Of a DNA stretch of 64,000 nt, positions 21,762 through 31,899 are shown piece after piece. Position 1 is the stretch's first letter; each line of letters opens with the position of its first letter. The notes under the pieces were generated by a model, which worked only from the letters and a program-made list of their open reading frames with translations, was not told the DNA's origin and did no database searches. Location: the NCBI GenBank assembly GCA_029204225.1, contig CM055099.1:44111546-44175545 (forward strand), in the 5' to 3' direction. A program made the position numbers and the translations under genes. The DNA comes from Diphasiastrum complanatum (lineage: Eukaryota; Streptophyta; Lycopodiopsida; Lycopodiales; Lycopodiaceae).

Positions 21762-21790
21762 TCCACATTATGATTTATGAATTTCTAGCA

Positions 21791-22091
21791 CAAGAAGTTT
21801 GGTAGAGGAATCTGCTCAGAGGGGCAACGAGAGGGTTGAATTTGTTCATACAAATAATGGTGTCAAAGGCAATAGGGGTCTCAAGTGAAGGATTTCTATG
21901 CAGGGCGGCCATCTTGCAGACTTGTTTTTTTTTTATGTCAAATGAGTCATCATGATCCAAAGATTGATAGTTATGGGAGCAAGGAAATTGACAGAAGGAA
22001 GACTCCAAAGTTTATAGGACGTGAGAGTGGATTTTGGTGGAATTGGGTGGATGAATGGAATGAAGGAAGGAGACGAAACTGTAAGCCGAGA
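21791..22091 (-). pseudogene. Family A ORF1, copy 3 (truncated)
   Basis: On the minus strand, after the PBS at 22104-22092, the family A leader and a short ORF1 start can be followed. Frame 22008-21775 carries the block KMAALHRNPSLETPIAFD. Homology stops near 21820 at the TRIM side. Compared with copies 1 and 2 the start region is rearranged (DSFDIKKKQVC). Confidence 0.6.
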
Positions 22092-22104
22092 GGCTCTGTT
22101 ACCA
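22092..22104 (-). promoter_or_regulatory. Primer-binding site, family A copy 3
   Basis: TGGTAACAGAGCC on the minus strand, two bases from the LTR end at 22107, as in copies 1 and 2. Confidence 0.8.
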
Positions 22105-22106
22105 CT

Positions 22107-23245
22107 TGTCCAATCCGAACGGGATGAAAGAAAATAGTGCCTAATAGCTCTTGCCCCGATATAGGACCGGTTTTAAAACAAATGTGCGATCAAGTATTAG
22201 GGCGATTGCATCCACCGAAGAGTGTAAGAGTTACATGCAATGATTAGAGTTGGAATGTTCAATTATGGAATGAAAAACTGTGGGGCATAGATTTTGCGCT
22301 TGTTTCTCAGACATCACGAGTCTAATCAAATGCAGATGAGTCAGAGATGTCCGTGATCTGTCAAAGTGAGTGAAAGAGTGCATCAAGCAAGATAGAATAA
22401 TGCAATCAGATCACAACACATATGAAACATCTACGTAAGACAGAGATGAAGAAGTGTTGCTTGTATATTACATTAACTTCTTGTAATGGAGCAAGAGCAA
22501 TAGTTGTATGTTACAGTCGAAAATTGAGATGTAACAGAAAAGCTAAATCTTCCATCCTTGTGCACTACGGCTAATGAGAGCTAGAGATATATTTATATAT
22601 GACGTTATCGCAGTTAGCTAAACGATATTTACAAGATTAGTTTAGTTCTAAGTGTGTTGAAGTAGTGTACAACGACGTTTACACATCATTTGGATTTGAA
22701 CTCCACTTCAAGAGCATGAAGTTGTACCATCATAGAAGTCGTAGTAAACCGCAATATTGGCTTGGCGGTTCATAATGGTCGCAACGTGTGTCGCAAGACA
22801 TAGCTTGCGGTTCATTGCAATTTTGGTCTTCGCTTAAACTGCAATGTTGACTTTGCAAATTTGGTCTTCGCTCAAACCGTAATATTGACTTTGCGGTTCG
22901 ATGCGATAGCTCGCAGTCGTTGCCTAATTGGTAGTTCCCTAAGGTGGCTTGCGGTTCTGGTCTTCGCTCAAACCGTAAGATTGACTTTGTGGTTTGATGC
23001 GGTAGCTCACAGCCATTGCCTTGGTGGTTCCTTGAGGTGGCTTACCGTTCTAGTCTTTGCTCAAACCACAATGTTGGACTTTGCGGTGCGGTGCGATTTC
23101 CTTCGTTGAAACTGTTTCCATTACGGTTTTGGTCTTCGCTCAAACTGCAATGTTGGACTTTGCGGTGCGGTTCGGTTGTCTTCGTTGAAACCGTAGCTAC
23201 TGCCTTTGCGGTTCTTAGCGGGTTCATTGCTGACCACATTTAAAC
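22107..23245 (-). repeat. LTR of family A copy 3 with expanded internal tandem repeats
   Basis: Its 3' part matches 13930-14600 and 1-421. The segment 22740-23240 holds about five imperfect units of roughly 80-100 bp, each with a CTTCGCTCAAAC-like block followed by TTGGACTTTGCGGT-like sequence. Copy 2 has about three. The start of this LTR is not clear; sequence unrelated to copy 2 begins near 23245. Confidence 0.6.
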
Positions 23246-23249
23246 CGTA

Positions 23250-23634
23250 AAAAGGTTCAAATGATGTTGAAGTGATTAAAGGTGGCCAGGCCTTCAATGT
23301 ACTTCAAATTCTTGACATTCGAATGTTGGAATATATCAGGATTGGTTACCCTTTGATCTGGATTATGGAATGTGTGCAGAATTCCGTGTATTTTACTAGG
23401 TGAAAGTTTGCACCTAGAAATAGAGTAGTTTTGCATGTCTGCATCTGTGTTCAAAAAACACGACCAAAAATGCAAGTAGAAAAATAGAGATTCATAATTC
23501 TCACAGGTATTCGATGAGCATACAATAAACCAAGATAGATTGCATCTGATCCTAGATCAATGATAAAAAGATATGCAGGAAGAGTCTTGAATAGATTGTT
23601 TTACCAAAGAAAAAATTGAGAGCTTAATTTCCAA
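23250..23634 (-). repeat. Probable LTR part of the split copia element
   Basis: On the minus strand this follows a purine run (CTTAAGGGGGACAG, 23648-23635) located just after the copia RNase H stop. It should therefore be that element's 3' LTR (start near TTGGAAATTAAGC). The distal end is not visible; it merges with family A near 23245. Confidence 0.45.
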
Positions 23635-23976
23635 CTGTCCCCCTTAAGATCACGATTGGTGCTTTGGTGCCTTCATCAGGTTTAGCAAGTTAAAGAATTT
23701 CTGATGCTTGATCCTAGGAAGAGCTCTAGTGAAGATGTCTGCAACCATTTTGTTGTGGAGCAGTATCTTTTTCCTAATAAAATGATATTGGATTTCTATG
23801 TGCTTAGACTTGCCATAGAATTTGGGATTCAGAGATAGTGAAATACAACTCAAATTGTCACACAGAATGGTGGTAGCATTGAACTGAGTGTGGTGTAAAT
23901 CATGAAGTAACAGTCTGATCCATCATAGCTTTTTTTGAAACTTGACATGCTATGATGTACTCTGCCTCTGTTGAAG
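23635..23976 (-). pseudogene. Copia RNase H, downstream part (split by gypsy-1)
   Basis: Frames read STEAEYIIACQVSKK, then (after a short frame change) CDNLSCISLSLNPKF, KHIEIQYHFIRK and VADIFTRALPRIKHQKF: the second half of a Ty1-copia RNase H. The upstream half is at 36334-36475. Removing gypsy-1 and one copy of TGAAG rejoins the conserved ALSSTEAEYI motif exactly in frame, so the insertion split a formerly intact gene. Confidence 0.85.
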
Positions 23977-24108
23977 TGTTGGCTTTTCACATCCCTCAAC
24001 TCTGGCTATGGCTCCAACTAACGAGTGCTATGGCGGACTCCCAACTAGAACACGTTATGGCTCCGACTAGGCATTGCGGCTTCCCAACCAATGGCTATGG
24101 CTTCCAAC
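23977..24108 (-). repeat. Truncated 3' LTR of gypsy-1
   Basis: Matches the last 116 bp of the 5' LTR (35600-35715), with a 14-bp GC-rich extra block and a few substitutions. Upstream U3 sequence and polypurine tract are absent; homology starts abruptly inside the extra ORF, whose stop codon (24095-24097) lies in the LTR remnant. Confidence 0.8.
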
Positions 24109-27022
24109 ATATTTTATTAAGAACCCTTTTTGGTGTGAATACTTCTCTGCGCCTTATGGGATAATATGTTGGATTGACACGCATGTAAGTTGGTGCCGCG
24201 ATATAGCACTCGAAAGCATGTGCATTTTCCAACATCATAGCACGTCGCCACTGAGGTTGCGGCTCCAATGCTAACACTTTCTGCTTGTGAGATTTACATA
24301 TCATGAAATCGGGAAGAGTGTACCCGCCTCGGTCCTCCCAGTTTGGATATGCTTTATTAAACTCCTCTGACATTAACATATGTCGGCTATGATTCTTCGG
24401 CCTGATTCTGTGTCGTACCTTTGTAGTTGTGGTAAGTGTGGGTGGTAGAGGGCTTGGTATGGTTGTGAAAAGTTCACGGGGGAGGGTTGGGTATTTGCGG
24501 AGTAGATAAATAGTGGATGGTGAATGAGGTTGAGTGTCGAGGTGGTGAGGTGATTGTTCATGTGGTGGGGAGAGGGGTGTGTCATCGAGTGAGGGTGATG
24601 AGGCTTGATAGTTGGTGTCAGGTTGAGTGGCAGTGGGGTTTGACTCTTCAGCTGAGATGCCTTGTTCGTGGTTCGTGGTAGTACCCCCTTGTGTGCTTTG
24701 AGATTCCACCATTGTTGAGTGATACCCTGGATTATCCCATTGTTGTCCTATGTAGCACAAAGGTCCAAGATCATCAGTTCTTGCATCTTGTTGTCTATGG
24801 TGCTTGGCGTGTGTTTCTTCATGCTTTGTGTGTAATGTTGGTAGCTGTTGACGTAGTGTTTTTAGTTGTCCTTCTAGCTCCTCAATCCGTGTGTTGAGTG
24901 CAGTTTGATTTGCTAGAGTGGCCTACTGTAATTGTTGTGCTTGCATCTGATTCGCCATCAGTACCCGAGTTAACTTCTGATAGGAAGCAAGAGGTATTAC
25001 GGTGCCTTCTGGAATTGGTGGTGCTTGAAACTGGTTGAAATCAATCCATTGAATATTGCCCATCATAGCCATCCGTAAGTTCTTGTGGCTTCGTCGTTCA
25101 CCTTCTAACTGTGTTTCTAGGGTTTTGATGAGATCATCCCTACGTTGTAAGTGTGCTTGAACGTCCTTGTTATTTCGATGCAGCTCTTCGAGGTTAGCCA
25201 TGAGTTTTTTTTCTTTGTTTTTTAATTGAGCGACTTCTTGTTCTAATTCTGTGGAATAAATCTGCCATTCTTGTACCTTCTTTGTCAATTGCACGTTTTC
25301 CCCTTGCGAGAAGTTGCACCAATTCTGATACTCATTGATTGAAGAGTAGAGGTAATGCATGGCATCACTTTGAGTGTTGATGGCCCGTCACACATTTTCC
25401 GGAAGGTATTGCCACTCCCCAATAGGAGGATACTGCTGAGAGGTAGGTGCGTAGGATGGTGGGAGATTTTGTTGTACGTTTTGATACAATGTGGTGTATT
25501 GTTCATGATGGACGGATTGAGCAGAGGGAGGGTGTGATGTTTGAGTGAGGGTGATAGGGATTGGAGATGTGTTGACATTTGTGATCGAAGAAGTGGAAAG
25601 TATTGTGGAAGTGGTGGCGGTAGCGATAGTGGTGGGTGTAGGAAATGGTGTGGTGGTAGGAGGTGGCATGTTTAACAGTGAAAGTGAGAATTCTTCAATG
25701 TTGAAGGATGTGTCAAAGACATTTGGAAAATGCATCGGAGATTGCATAGAGGTGGTTGTGACTGGTGCGGTGGAGAGTGGGAGTGTGTTTGTGGAGACAA
25801 TAGGGGCTGTAGTGGTGAGGGTGAGTGTGATGGGTAGTGTGACAGTGATGGTTGATGTGATGGGAGTTGATGAGGTGGTGGTTGGTGATTCACTTACCAC
25901 GAACGACACAGGTGGGACACCAGGTTCAGCCTCTGGCTCCTTTGCCTCAAAATGTCTCGTCGAAGGATTTGATGTTGCAGTCAATTCTTCTTCAATGGCT
26001 TCCATGATTTTCACTATTGAGGTGTCTTTAGGCATTGGATAAGATGATTGTGTTGTGTCTCCCATTTCGTTGATATTTCCATGCCCTTGGTTGGTGGATT
26101 TGCACAAGTGTTGTTTGCTGCTACTGGATGAGTCTATACCTTGTGTGTGGCCCTCTGAATGTTCTTTTGTGTGTTGGTTATGGGCATGATCTTTTAACCG
26201 CTGTGACTCTAACTCTGCTTCCGTGCCTCGTGTGAGTGACACTGGTGTGTTTCTGCTAGTGATGTGGCGCCATTTGGGTGCTGGCTTACTTGTTGCCTTT
26301 GCCTCTCCCCCTTTTATCCTCTTGGGGTGTTGAGCTTGTGTCGAGGTGGTATGTGGCACGTTTGGATATTTCTCTTGCACTCGAGCAAGAATGCTAGGGA
26401 AGTCACCCAAGTAATGTTTGCTTACGAGCATATGCAGGAGATATCTGCACTTTGTGAGAGGTTTTCTTGCTTTGAGTGCTGCACATAATTTGGTACTTAT
26501 CTTTTCTGCCCACATGAAGTGACGCGTAACAGATTCCTCCAAGCCAAATGATAGGGCGAATAAAGTGCTGTTCGGAATCCTGTCAATTCTTGACGTTGTA
26601 CCTCAGTGAGTAATACAAGAAGGTCCGTTGTTGCCCTAAGTCCTGGATCCGAGATGAGTTTGACAGCGTAACCGTCATTGTTATAGATGGAGGTGTCACC
26701 TCTTCCGTACAGAGATGCATCAAGTAATTCCTATCAAAAGGTTGCCCTCTACCGTGCATAGGCTATGGAACCCCAAGTGGCTTAGGATATGTGGTGAGAT
26801 AGGAATTGGATCCTCGTCGTTGCGTCTAGGAATCCTGAATGTCTGGAGCTCATCATCAAATGTAGAATAAGCCGCACGCACCAGGCATTCATGTTGCACA
26901 CCGCAGATAAGTCGTGTGTCAAAGTTTAGCCACTCCAAGAAAGGATGAGCCACTGCTAGCTTTTGAGAAAAATCAGTAAATGAGACCAAGTGAATTTCTT
27001 GAGTGTACCTACTAGGTTTCAT
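24095..27022 (-). pseudogene. Gypsy-1 extra 3' ORF (ORF3), function unknown
   Basis: Starts MKPSRYTQEIHLVSFTDF at 27022, 410 bp after the integrase stop. One frame can be followed to 24095, interrupted by two compensating frame changes between about 26722 and 26560 and two isolated in-frame stops (TGA at 25388, TAG at 24923) with coding character on both sides. Parts in order: a folded-looking N-terminus (about 250 residues, including YRYLLH-type helices); a low-complexity Thr/Ser/Pro-rich middle (about 26000-25500); a Leu/Glu/Lys-rich coiled coil (about 25330-24840, e.g. ELEQEVAQLKNKEKKLMANL); and a C-terminal part with NWEDRGGYTLPDFMI. The end is lost by deletion. No RT, IN, RNase H or obvious membrane envelope segment is present. 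The position resembles the env-like ORFs of Athila, but I see no clear signal peptide or transmembrane pair. Confidence 0.7.
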
Positions 27023-27432
27023 GTTTGATCAAGCACTTTGCTTAGTACTGGGACTCCACAATATAGATAATATGCTGCATGATAGCTTATGCAAGTGGTC
27101 TCTCTCTTTTTTTGTTTTTTTTAGAGAGAAAGAGAAATTCCTTGCAATCAATTGCAAGAATAAGTGATGCTAGCTCCAACTCGGAAGATAATTACTGTTT
27201 TGGGACATATTTGTCACTGGTCATGCATGCTGTTACCTGAAACCTGTATAATAGTGATTGAAGTGGGGTAGATTTGCGAGAATTCGGACCTAAACTATCC
27301 TAAGTATTGATTGTTAAACATGCAGGCAATTTAACGGAAAAGGATGTAAAAAATGAATTAAAAAAAATGAACATTATCACAAAACGACAGAAATTACAGA
27401 CATGCATGCACACACACAAAACACACAATCAA
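27023..27432 (-). other. Spacer between integrase and ORF3
   Basis: Non-coding. It contains a mirror-like pyrimidine/purine hairpin (27101-27138) and the palindrome CTTGCAATCAATTGCAAG. Such a spacer could hold a splice acceptor for ORF3, but no consensus is convincing. Confidence 0.4.
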
Positions 27433-28673
27433 TCAGTATATGTCTAAGGAATAGCAGGGCTCATGGTATCGCCGTAATCTACTCCCGTTCACTACCGTGT
27501 CCAGCAGGATGCCTTCGAGGGTTTTAAGTTTAGCGTAGCCCGAAGCAAAGATCTGATCAATGATATAGGGGCCTTGGCCAGTAAACTTAAGTTTGCCCTT
27601 ATGTACTTTCATTTGATAGAGAAGGACTCTATCTCCTTCTTTAAATTTCTTCAACTTAATATGGCGGTCATGCCAATCTTGTTGACGTCTTTTGTGCACT
27701 TGTTGTGCGTGCACACTAATGACTCTTGTTTCGCAAAGCTTATGGAGGTGGAATAGCCTATGGGCAAGGATCTGACTTTCATCTAGTTTCAAATCGTAGG
27801 CTACCCGTAAAGATGGGACATAGAATTCTACAAGCATCACGGCCTCTTGTCCATACGTGAGTTGCAATGGCGTCGTGCTAGTGGCCTTTTTGGGTGTTGT
27901 TCGATACGCCCATAAAGCGACATGTAACTTGAACTCCCAATCCGACCGACTGGCTTCCACCATCTTCGTGAGGATTTCGCATAGGACCTTATTCGTGGAC
28001 TCAGCCTGCCCGTTACATCTTGGGTAATATGGGGCACTTTTGCGATGAACAACTAGGCAGGTCGACAACAAGTGTTCAATTACTGTGTTCAAAAAGTGTG
28101 TACCCCTATCGCTAACGATTTCGAGTGGGCAACCAAATCGTACAATGATCTGCTCATAAAGGAAACGAGCAGTGGTTTTGGCATCGATGTTCTTTACCAC
28201 CCGAGCCTTTGCCCACTTTGTGCAATAATCTGTCGCCACGATAATACATCTTGCCTGTGTGAATCACGCGGCGGGATTGATTGGTCCTACATAATCAATA
28301 CCCCATTTAAAAAATGCTTGTTCAGATAAGATGGGATTTAAAGGCATATAATCTGAAAATTGTGGCCTTTTGGCTCTTTGGCACACATCACAAGCCTTTA
28401 CAAAGTTATGATGTCCTTAAATAGCGAAGGCCACCAATACCCAGCTAGTAAGATCTTCCTAGCTATGTTTTCTAAGGCAAAGTGTCCACCACCAACTCCT
28501 TCGTGTAGCAAGAATATGATGGGAATAATCTCACCCTCAGTCAAACATTGTCTAATCACACCGTCTGCACCCTTTCTATAAAGTTGCCCCGCTATAAGTG
28601 TATAGGGTGCCACCTTGTAGATAAGTGCGCGTTGGGCAAGTTTCGACAACGTCGGATCTAGCACCCCCATCAT
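27433..28673 (-). pseudogene. Gypsy-1 integrase
   Basis: The zinc-binding H2C2 domain spans 28673 to about 28350 (HEGVGGGHF and, after a frame change near 28420, CDVCQRAKRP). The core follows: GIDYVGPI with the first Asp; an in-frame stop near 28265; then VATDYCTKW, SDRGTHF (second Asp) and NGQAESTNKVL (Glu), with exactly 35 residues between Asp and Glu. The C-terminal part has GDRVLLY and TGQGPYII, the GPY/F module. All three catalytic residues survive, but one frameshift and one stop prevent a complete product. The last 268-codon frame (28239-27433) is intact. Confidence 0.88.
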
Positions 28674-29531
28674 TAAAAACTCTGTGATGTCTTTGGCCTA
28701 CATGGGGGTACTGTCAACTTGAAAAAGTATTGCATCGGGTAGGTCATCATTGATGTCCTCCGTTAATTTCTCATCACTCGGTTTTCTAGATAGATGATCA
28801 GCGACAAAATGTTGCGATCATTTGCGCGCAACAATACGAAATTCAATTTTTTGTAGTAATAGCAACCAATGTGTGATTCTACCTGTTGTGCAAGTTTTGT
28901 TCACGAGGTAAAGTAGCACTTGATGATCTGTGAAAAATACAAAGGGTTTACCTAGAAGATAATGTCGAAACTTCTAGATGGCATAAATCATCGCTAATGC
29001 TTCCCTCTCGGTTGTGGTGTAGTTCATCTCCGCAGATGTTAATTGCCTACTAAGGAAACGGATTGGATAGTTCTTCTTGTACTCTCCGGGTTGAGTTAGC
29101 ACTGCACCGATGGCAAACTTCAATGCATCAGTGTGCACGTGAAACTCCTTCATGTAATCTGGAGCTCGCAAGATAGGAGCAGTTGTCAAGGCGTGTTTGA
29201 GTTCTTGGAAGGTCTTTTTCTGTTCATCCGTCCACTTAGGATTTACGGTCACTCTGTATATCCATCGTGCTTTATTAGCAAAATCGCGAATATGACAACG
29301 ATAGTGATTAGCGTGACCCATAAAACAATAAGCGTCTCGGACCGTTTTAGGTTCTAGCCTCTCAACAATGACTTTGATCTTCTTTGGGTCGGTGGCAATC
29401 CCATTGCGCGATACAATGTGACCAAGTACGATGCCGTGGGTGAACCATATCTGACATTTTTCAGGATTAAGAGAAATACCATACCTCTGGCATTGTATAA
29501 AATTACGTTCAAGTACGACCAGGTGCGTGGA
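28674..29531 (-). pseudogene. Gypsy-1 RT thumb and RNase H
   Basis: Same frame as RT, after the stop at 29532. Readable blocks: GHIVSRNGIATDPKKI and RDAYCFMGHANHYRCHI; the connection; then RNase H with FHVHTDALKFAIGAVLTQ (DAS-type motif), YTTTEREALAMIYAI (Glu), a stop at 28974, FTDHQVLLYL (Asp) and VADHLSRKP. This is the standard gypsy RT-RH tail. At least three in-frame stops are present. Confidence 0.8.
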
Positions 29532-30821
29532 TTATTTCGAGTGCACCCCAAGGTCATCAAGATAGATCTCAAGGTTGTCACCTATGAGATCATAAAATGT
29601 TGCTTGCATGAATTGTTGGAAGGTACATGGCGCATTGCACAATCCAAAGGGCATAACCCGCCAGCGGAAGATACCCCATTCCGTAGCAAAAGCCATTTTG
29701 GATTGGTCTTCTTCAGAGATAACAACTAAGTTGTATCCACTGAAGCCATCCGGGAAGGAGTAAACTTCATCCCTAGCTAGATTTTCCAATATGGATTCGC
29801 CATACGGGATTGGAAAATGGTCTCTTTCTGTGGAAGCGTTTAATTTGCGATAGTCGACACAGATACAAAGCTTCACGTTCTTCTTTGGGACCACAACGAT
29901 AGGTGATACCCAATCTGTATGTTCCACCTCGTAGATGAAACCTGCCTCCAAGAGCTTTTGGAGTTCTTCTTTGATGCGTGCTTTGTAGATTGAATTACAA
30001 CGATAAGGTCTACTGGCATGGGGTTTAGCATCCGTCTTTAATGAGATTCTATGCACGGCAACTGAGGGATCTACCCCCTTCATGTCCTTATAGTTCCATG
30101 CGAAGTTATGACAATATTTTCTAAGGAGTTTCTTTAAGGCCAGATATTGTTCGGTGTTGAGGTGTGCTCCAATATGGACAAACTTTTCCTCTGCCTCATC
30201 AGGCGGGGCCATCATATGGCCATTCCCCTTTGGCTCCCGTTGAGCTTGAGGCAGGTGGATAGTTACATCTTGAATGGTGAAGTCCTTGAAATGGTTGGGC
30301 ACATCAATTTTATCAGGGGCGTAGGGCTTCCTAGTCCTGGTTTTAGGTGGATCTTTAGGGGTTCTAGCTGTGTGGCTTGTGGACCTAGAGGATTGTGCTT
30401 CACCCGGGGTTTCTCGAGCTATCATGAGATCGTGAGGAGGCTCCACCTCTATAATCTTTTTCGTTTTCTCACGAATAGCTTCCTTCCTAGTTGGTTTCGC
30501 ATGCACCCTAATAACTATGTTTTTGTGTGGCTTGGACGCTTGAGGGACTTCGGTTAAGATTGCGTCATCTATCGCGTAGATAGATTCAGTATCATGTATC
30601 TCCCATTTGTATGCCGATCGTTTGACACGATATAGTTTACTTTGGTCCAGTTTGGCTGCAGCAATGCTAGCCTTAGGCTCCATCTCTCGGACCTTCTCAA
30701 GGAGTAACCGTGGGGGAATGGCGTCCATAAAGCACAAAATAGCTACATCTATAATATCGGCCATATTGGAGTCAGTATCAAACTCTTGAGAGCGTAAAAC
30801 ACTCTCATCATCGATATACAA
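29532..30821 (-). CDS. Gypsy-1 protease-RT linker and reverse transcriptase
   Basis: A 429-residue open frame. The first ~210 residues are a linker with a basic, Pro-rich section. RT proper begins near residue 225 (HLNTEQYLALKKLLRKY). RT blocks follow: GFIYEVEHTDWVSPIVVVPK, CVDYRKLN, DGFSGYNLVVI (catalytic Asp), FGLCNAPCTFQQFMQ and EIYLDDLGVHSK (YLDD box at about 29564-29553). The DGFSGY and YLDD motifs keep all three catalytic Asp residues. A stop directly after SK ends the frame before the thumb. Confidence 0.9.
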   Translation of the reverse strand: MYIDDESVLRSQEFDTDSNMADIIDVAILCFMDAIPPRLLLEKVREMEPKASIAAAKLDQSKLYRVKRSAYKWEIHDTESIYAIDDAILTEVPQASKPHKNIVIRVHAKPTRKEAIREKTKKIIEVEPPHDLMIARETPGEAQSSRSTSHTARTPKDPPKTRTRKPYAPDKIDVPNHFKDFTIQDVTIHLPQAQREPKGNGHMMAPPDEAEEKFVHIGAHLNTEQYLALKKLLRKYCHNFAWNYKDMKGVDPSVAVHRISLKTDAKPHASRPYRCNSIYKARIKEELQKLLEAGFIYEVEHTDWVSPIVVVPKKNVKLCICVDYRKLNASTERDHFPIPYGESILENLARDEVYSFPDGFSGYNLVVISEEDQSKMAFATEWGIFRWRVMPFGLCNAPCTFQQFMQATFYDLIGDNLEIYLDDLGVHSK

Positions 30822-30823
30822 GG

Positions 30824-31477
30824 TTATTCATCATAAGGTAGCCAGGCGACGTGAAGCAAGTCCTCGTTGTGGGGCTGAATGTTAACATAATTGACGTTGA
30901 AAATAGGAGTATCCAAATCAGTTGGTTCAACAGTAGATTCATCACTATCAGTGTGATGTGTATTGAGTTTGCAATGTTCCGCATTGACACAATCAATTGT
31001 TGCCAAGCTGTGGCTCCAGTTGATGATATCCGTAGACTTGGTATAGTGGCCCTTCTCTTCGATGTCATGGTAATTTTCAAGAATGGACTCTGTGGTAGAG
31101 GATCCATATTCGTTGATTCGTGCAGGTTTGATCTTACCAGCAAAGTCAATTGTGACTGATGTTTCTCGATTGTCAAATGTAACGCGCTCTCTATTCCAAT
31201 CGTGCACTATGTGTGCGTTAGAGAGCCATGGCCTACCTAGGAGCAATTCATAGGAATAGGCATTGTTAGGGATATCAAGCACTACCAAATCTAGCATGAA
31301 GCTCAAACCTCCTAGTTTCAGCCTTATGTCTGGTATTAGGCCTAATGGTTCTACCACACTTTGATCTGCCATTCGAAGTTGACAGTTCGGTCGTTTCATG
31401 GAAGCTTGAAGACCCCACTCCTTCAGCAGGGATGTTGATATTATGTTTACGTCCGATCCGCCATCTAATATGGCCAA
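30824..31477 (-). CDS. Gypsy-1 aspartic protease
   Basis: The frame opens MAILDGGSDVNIISTSLLKE. The active-site motif is Asp-Gly-Gly-Ser, a variant common in plant Tat-like gypsy elements, so it is not a defect by itself. It is followed by LLGRPWLSNAHIVHDW, the second conserved retropepsin block, and about 100 further residues with no motif I recognise. It is in a different frame from the RT, which starts right after it. Gypsy-4 carries the equivalent at 50700-51005. Confidence 0.82.
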   Translation of the reverse strand: MAILDGGSDVNIISTSLLKEWGLQASMKRPNCQLRMADQSVVEPLGLIPDIRLKLGGLSFMLDLVVLDIPNNAYSYELLLGRPWLSNAHIVHDWNRERVTFDNRETSVTIDFAGKIKPARINEYGSSTTESILENYHDIEEKGHYTKSTDIINWSHSLATIDCVNAEHCKLNTHHTDSDESTVEPTDLDTPIFNVNYVNIQPHNEDLLHVAWLPYDE

Positions 31478-31899
31478 GACAACGCGGGAATGTCCGTAAG
31501 TTGTAGGAATGCATATATTTCCCTTGTCGCTTGGGGCACCTCAGGGAGGTCTGGTGATGGAATGTTATCTTCAATTGAGCATAACCCTTTCCGCATTTTC
31601 CGGTGTACTTCCAGAATACTCCAAATGGAAGGGTAACGTTTGCTTGCAGCAAATATCTCCATATCTCAGCTCCTTCCACAGTTGGGTTATCTGGGGTTTG
31701 ATCTCTAGGTGTGACTATAGCCTCCTCCTTATTATCAGCTTCATGGATGAGCTTTTGATATTTGTGTCTCAAATGGATCTCCTCGTTGGGGTTAGGATAG
31801 ATGATTGGTGTGGTTCTGTCACTGGACGGAGCGGGCGGGAGCTTATTGGTTCGTTTTGTTGCAGCTTCGCTAGCCTGCCGGTGTTGGGCTCGAGTCATG

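Larger units (their letters stand above)
21361..21790 (+). mobile_element. TRIM-like mini retrotransposon with tRNA-like LTRs
   Basis: A 430-bp element: 5' LTR 21361-21530 (170 bp, TGTTAGAA to TTCTAACA), PBS TGGTATCAGAGCC at 21531, a ~100-bp internal stretch, polypurine tract CTTGAGGGGGGG ending at 21646, and 3' LTR 21647-21790 (144 bp, TGTTGGAA to TTCTAGCA). There is no coding capacity. The LTRs share about 15 bp at the start and about 65 bp at the end but differ in the middle. The shared end contains a tRNA T-arm and 3' acceptor strand, and the 3' LTR holds an entire 73-nt tRNA-like sequence. I see no TSD. Confidence 0.75.

Noticed and set aside
23977-24108. A genuinely short (132-bp) gypsy LTR
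   Set aside because: The 5' LTR, defined by PBS and TSD, is 734 bp with a TATA box; the short copy lacks its U3 part and a polypurine tract, so it is a deletion product.
25545-26042. Plus-strand ORF of 165 codons rich in Val and Gly
   Set aside because: Exact antisense of the Thr/Pro-rich part of gypsy-1 ORF3; an open shadow frame of low-complexity DNA.
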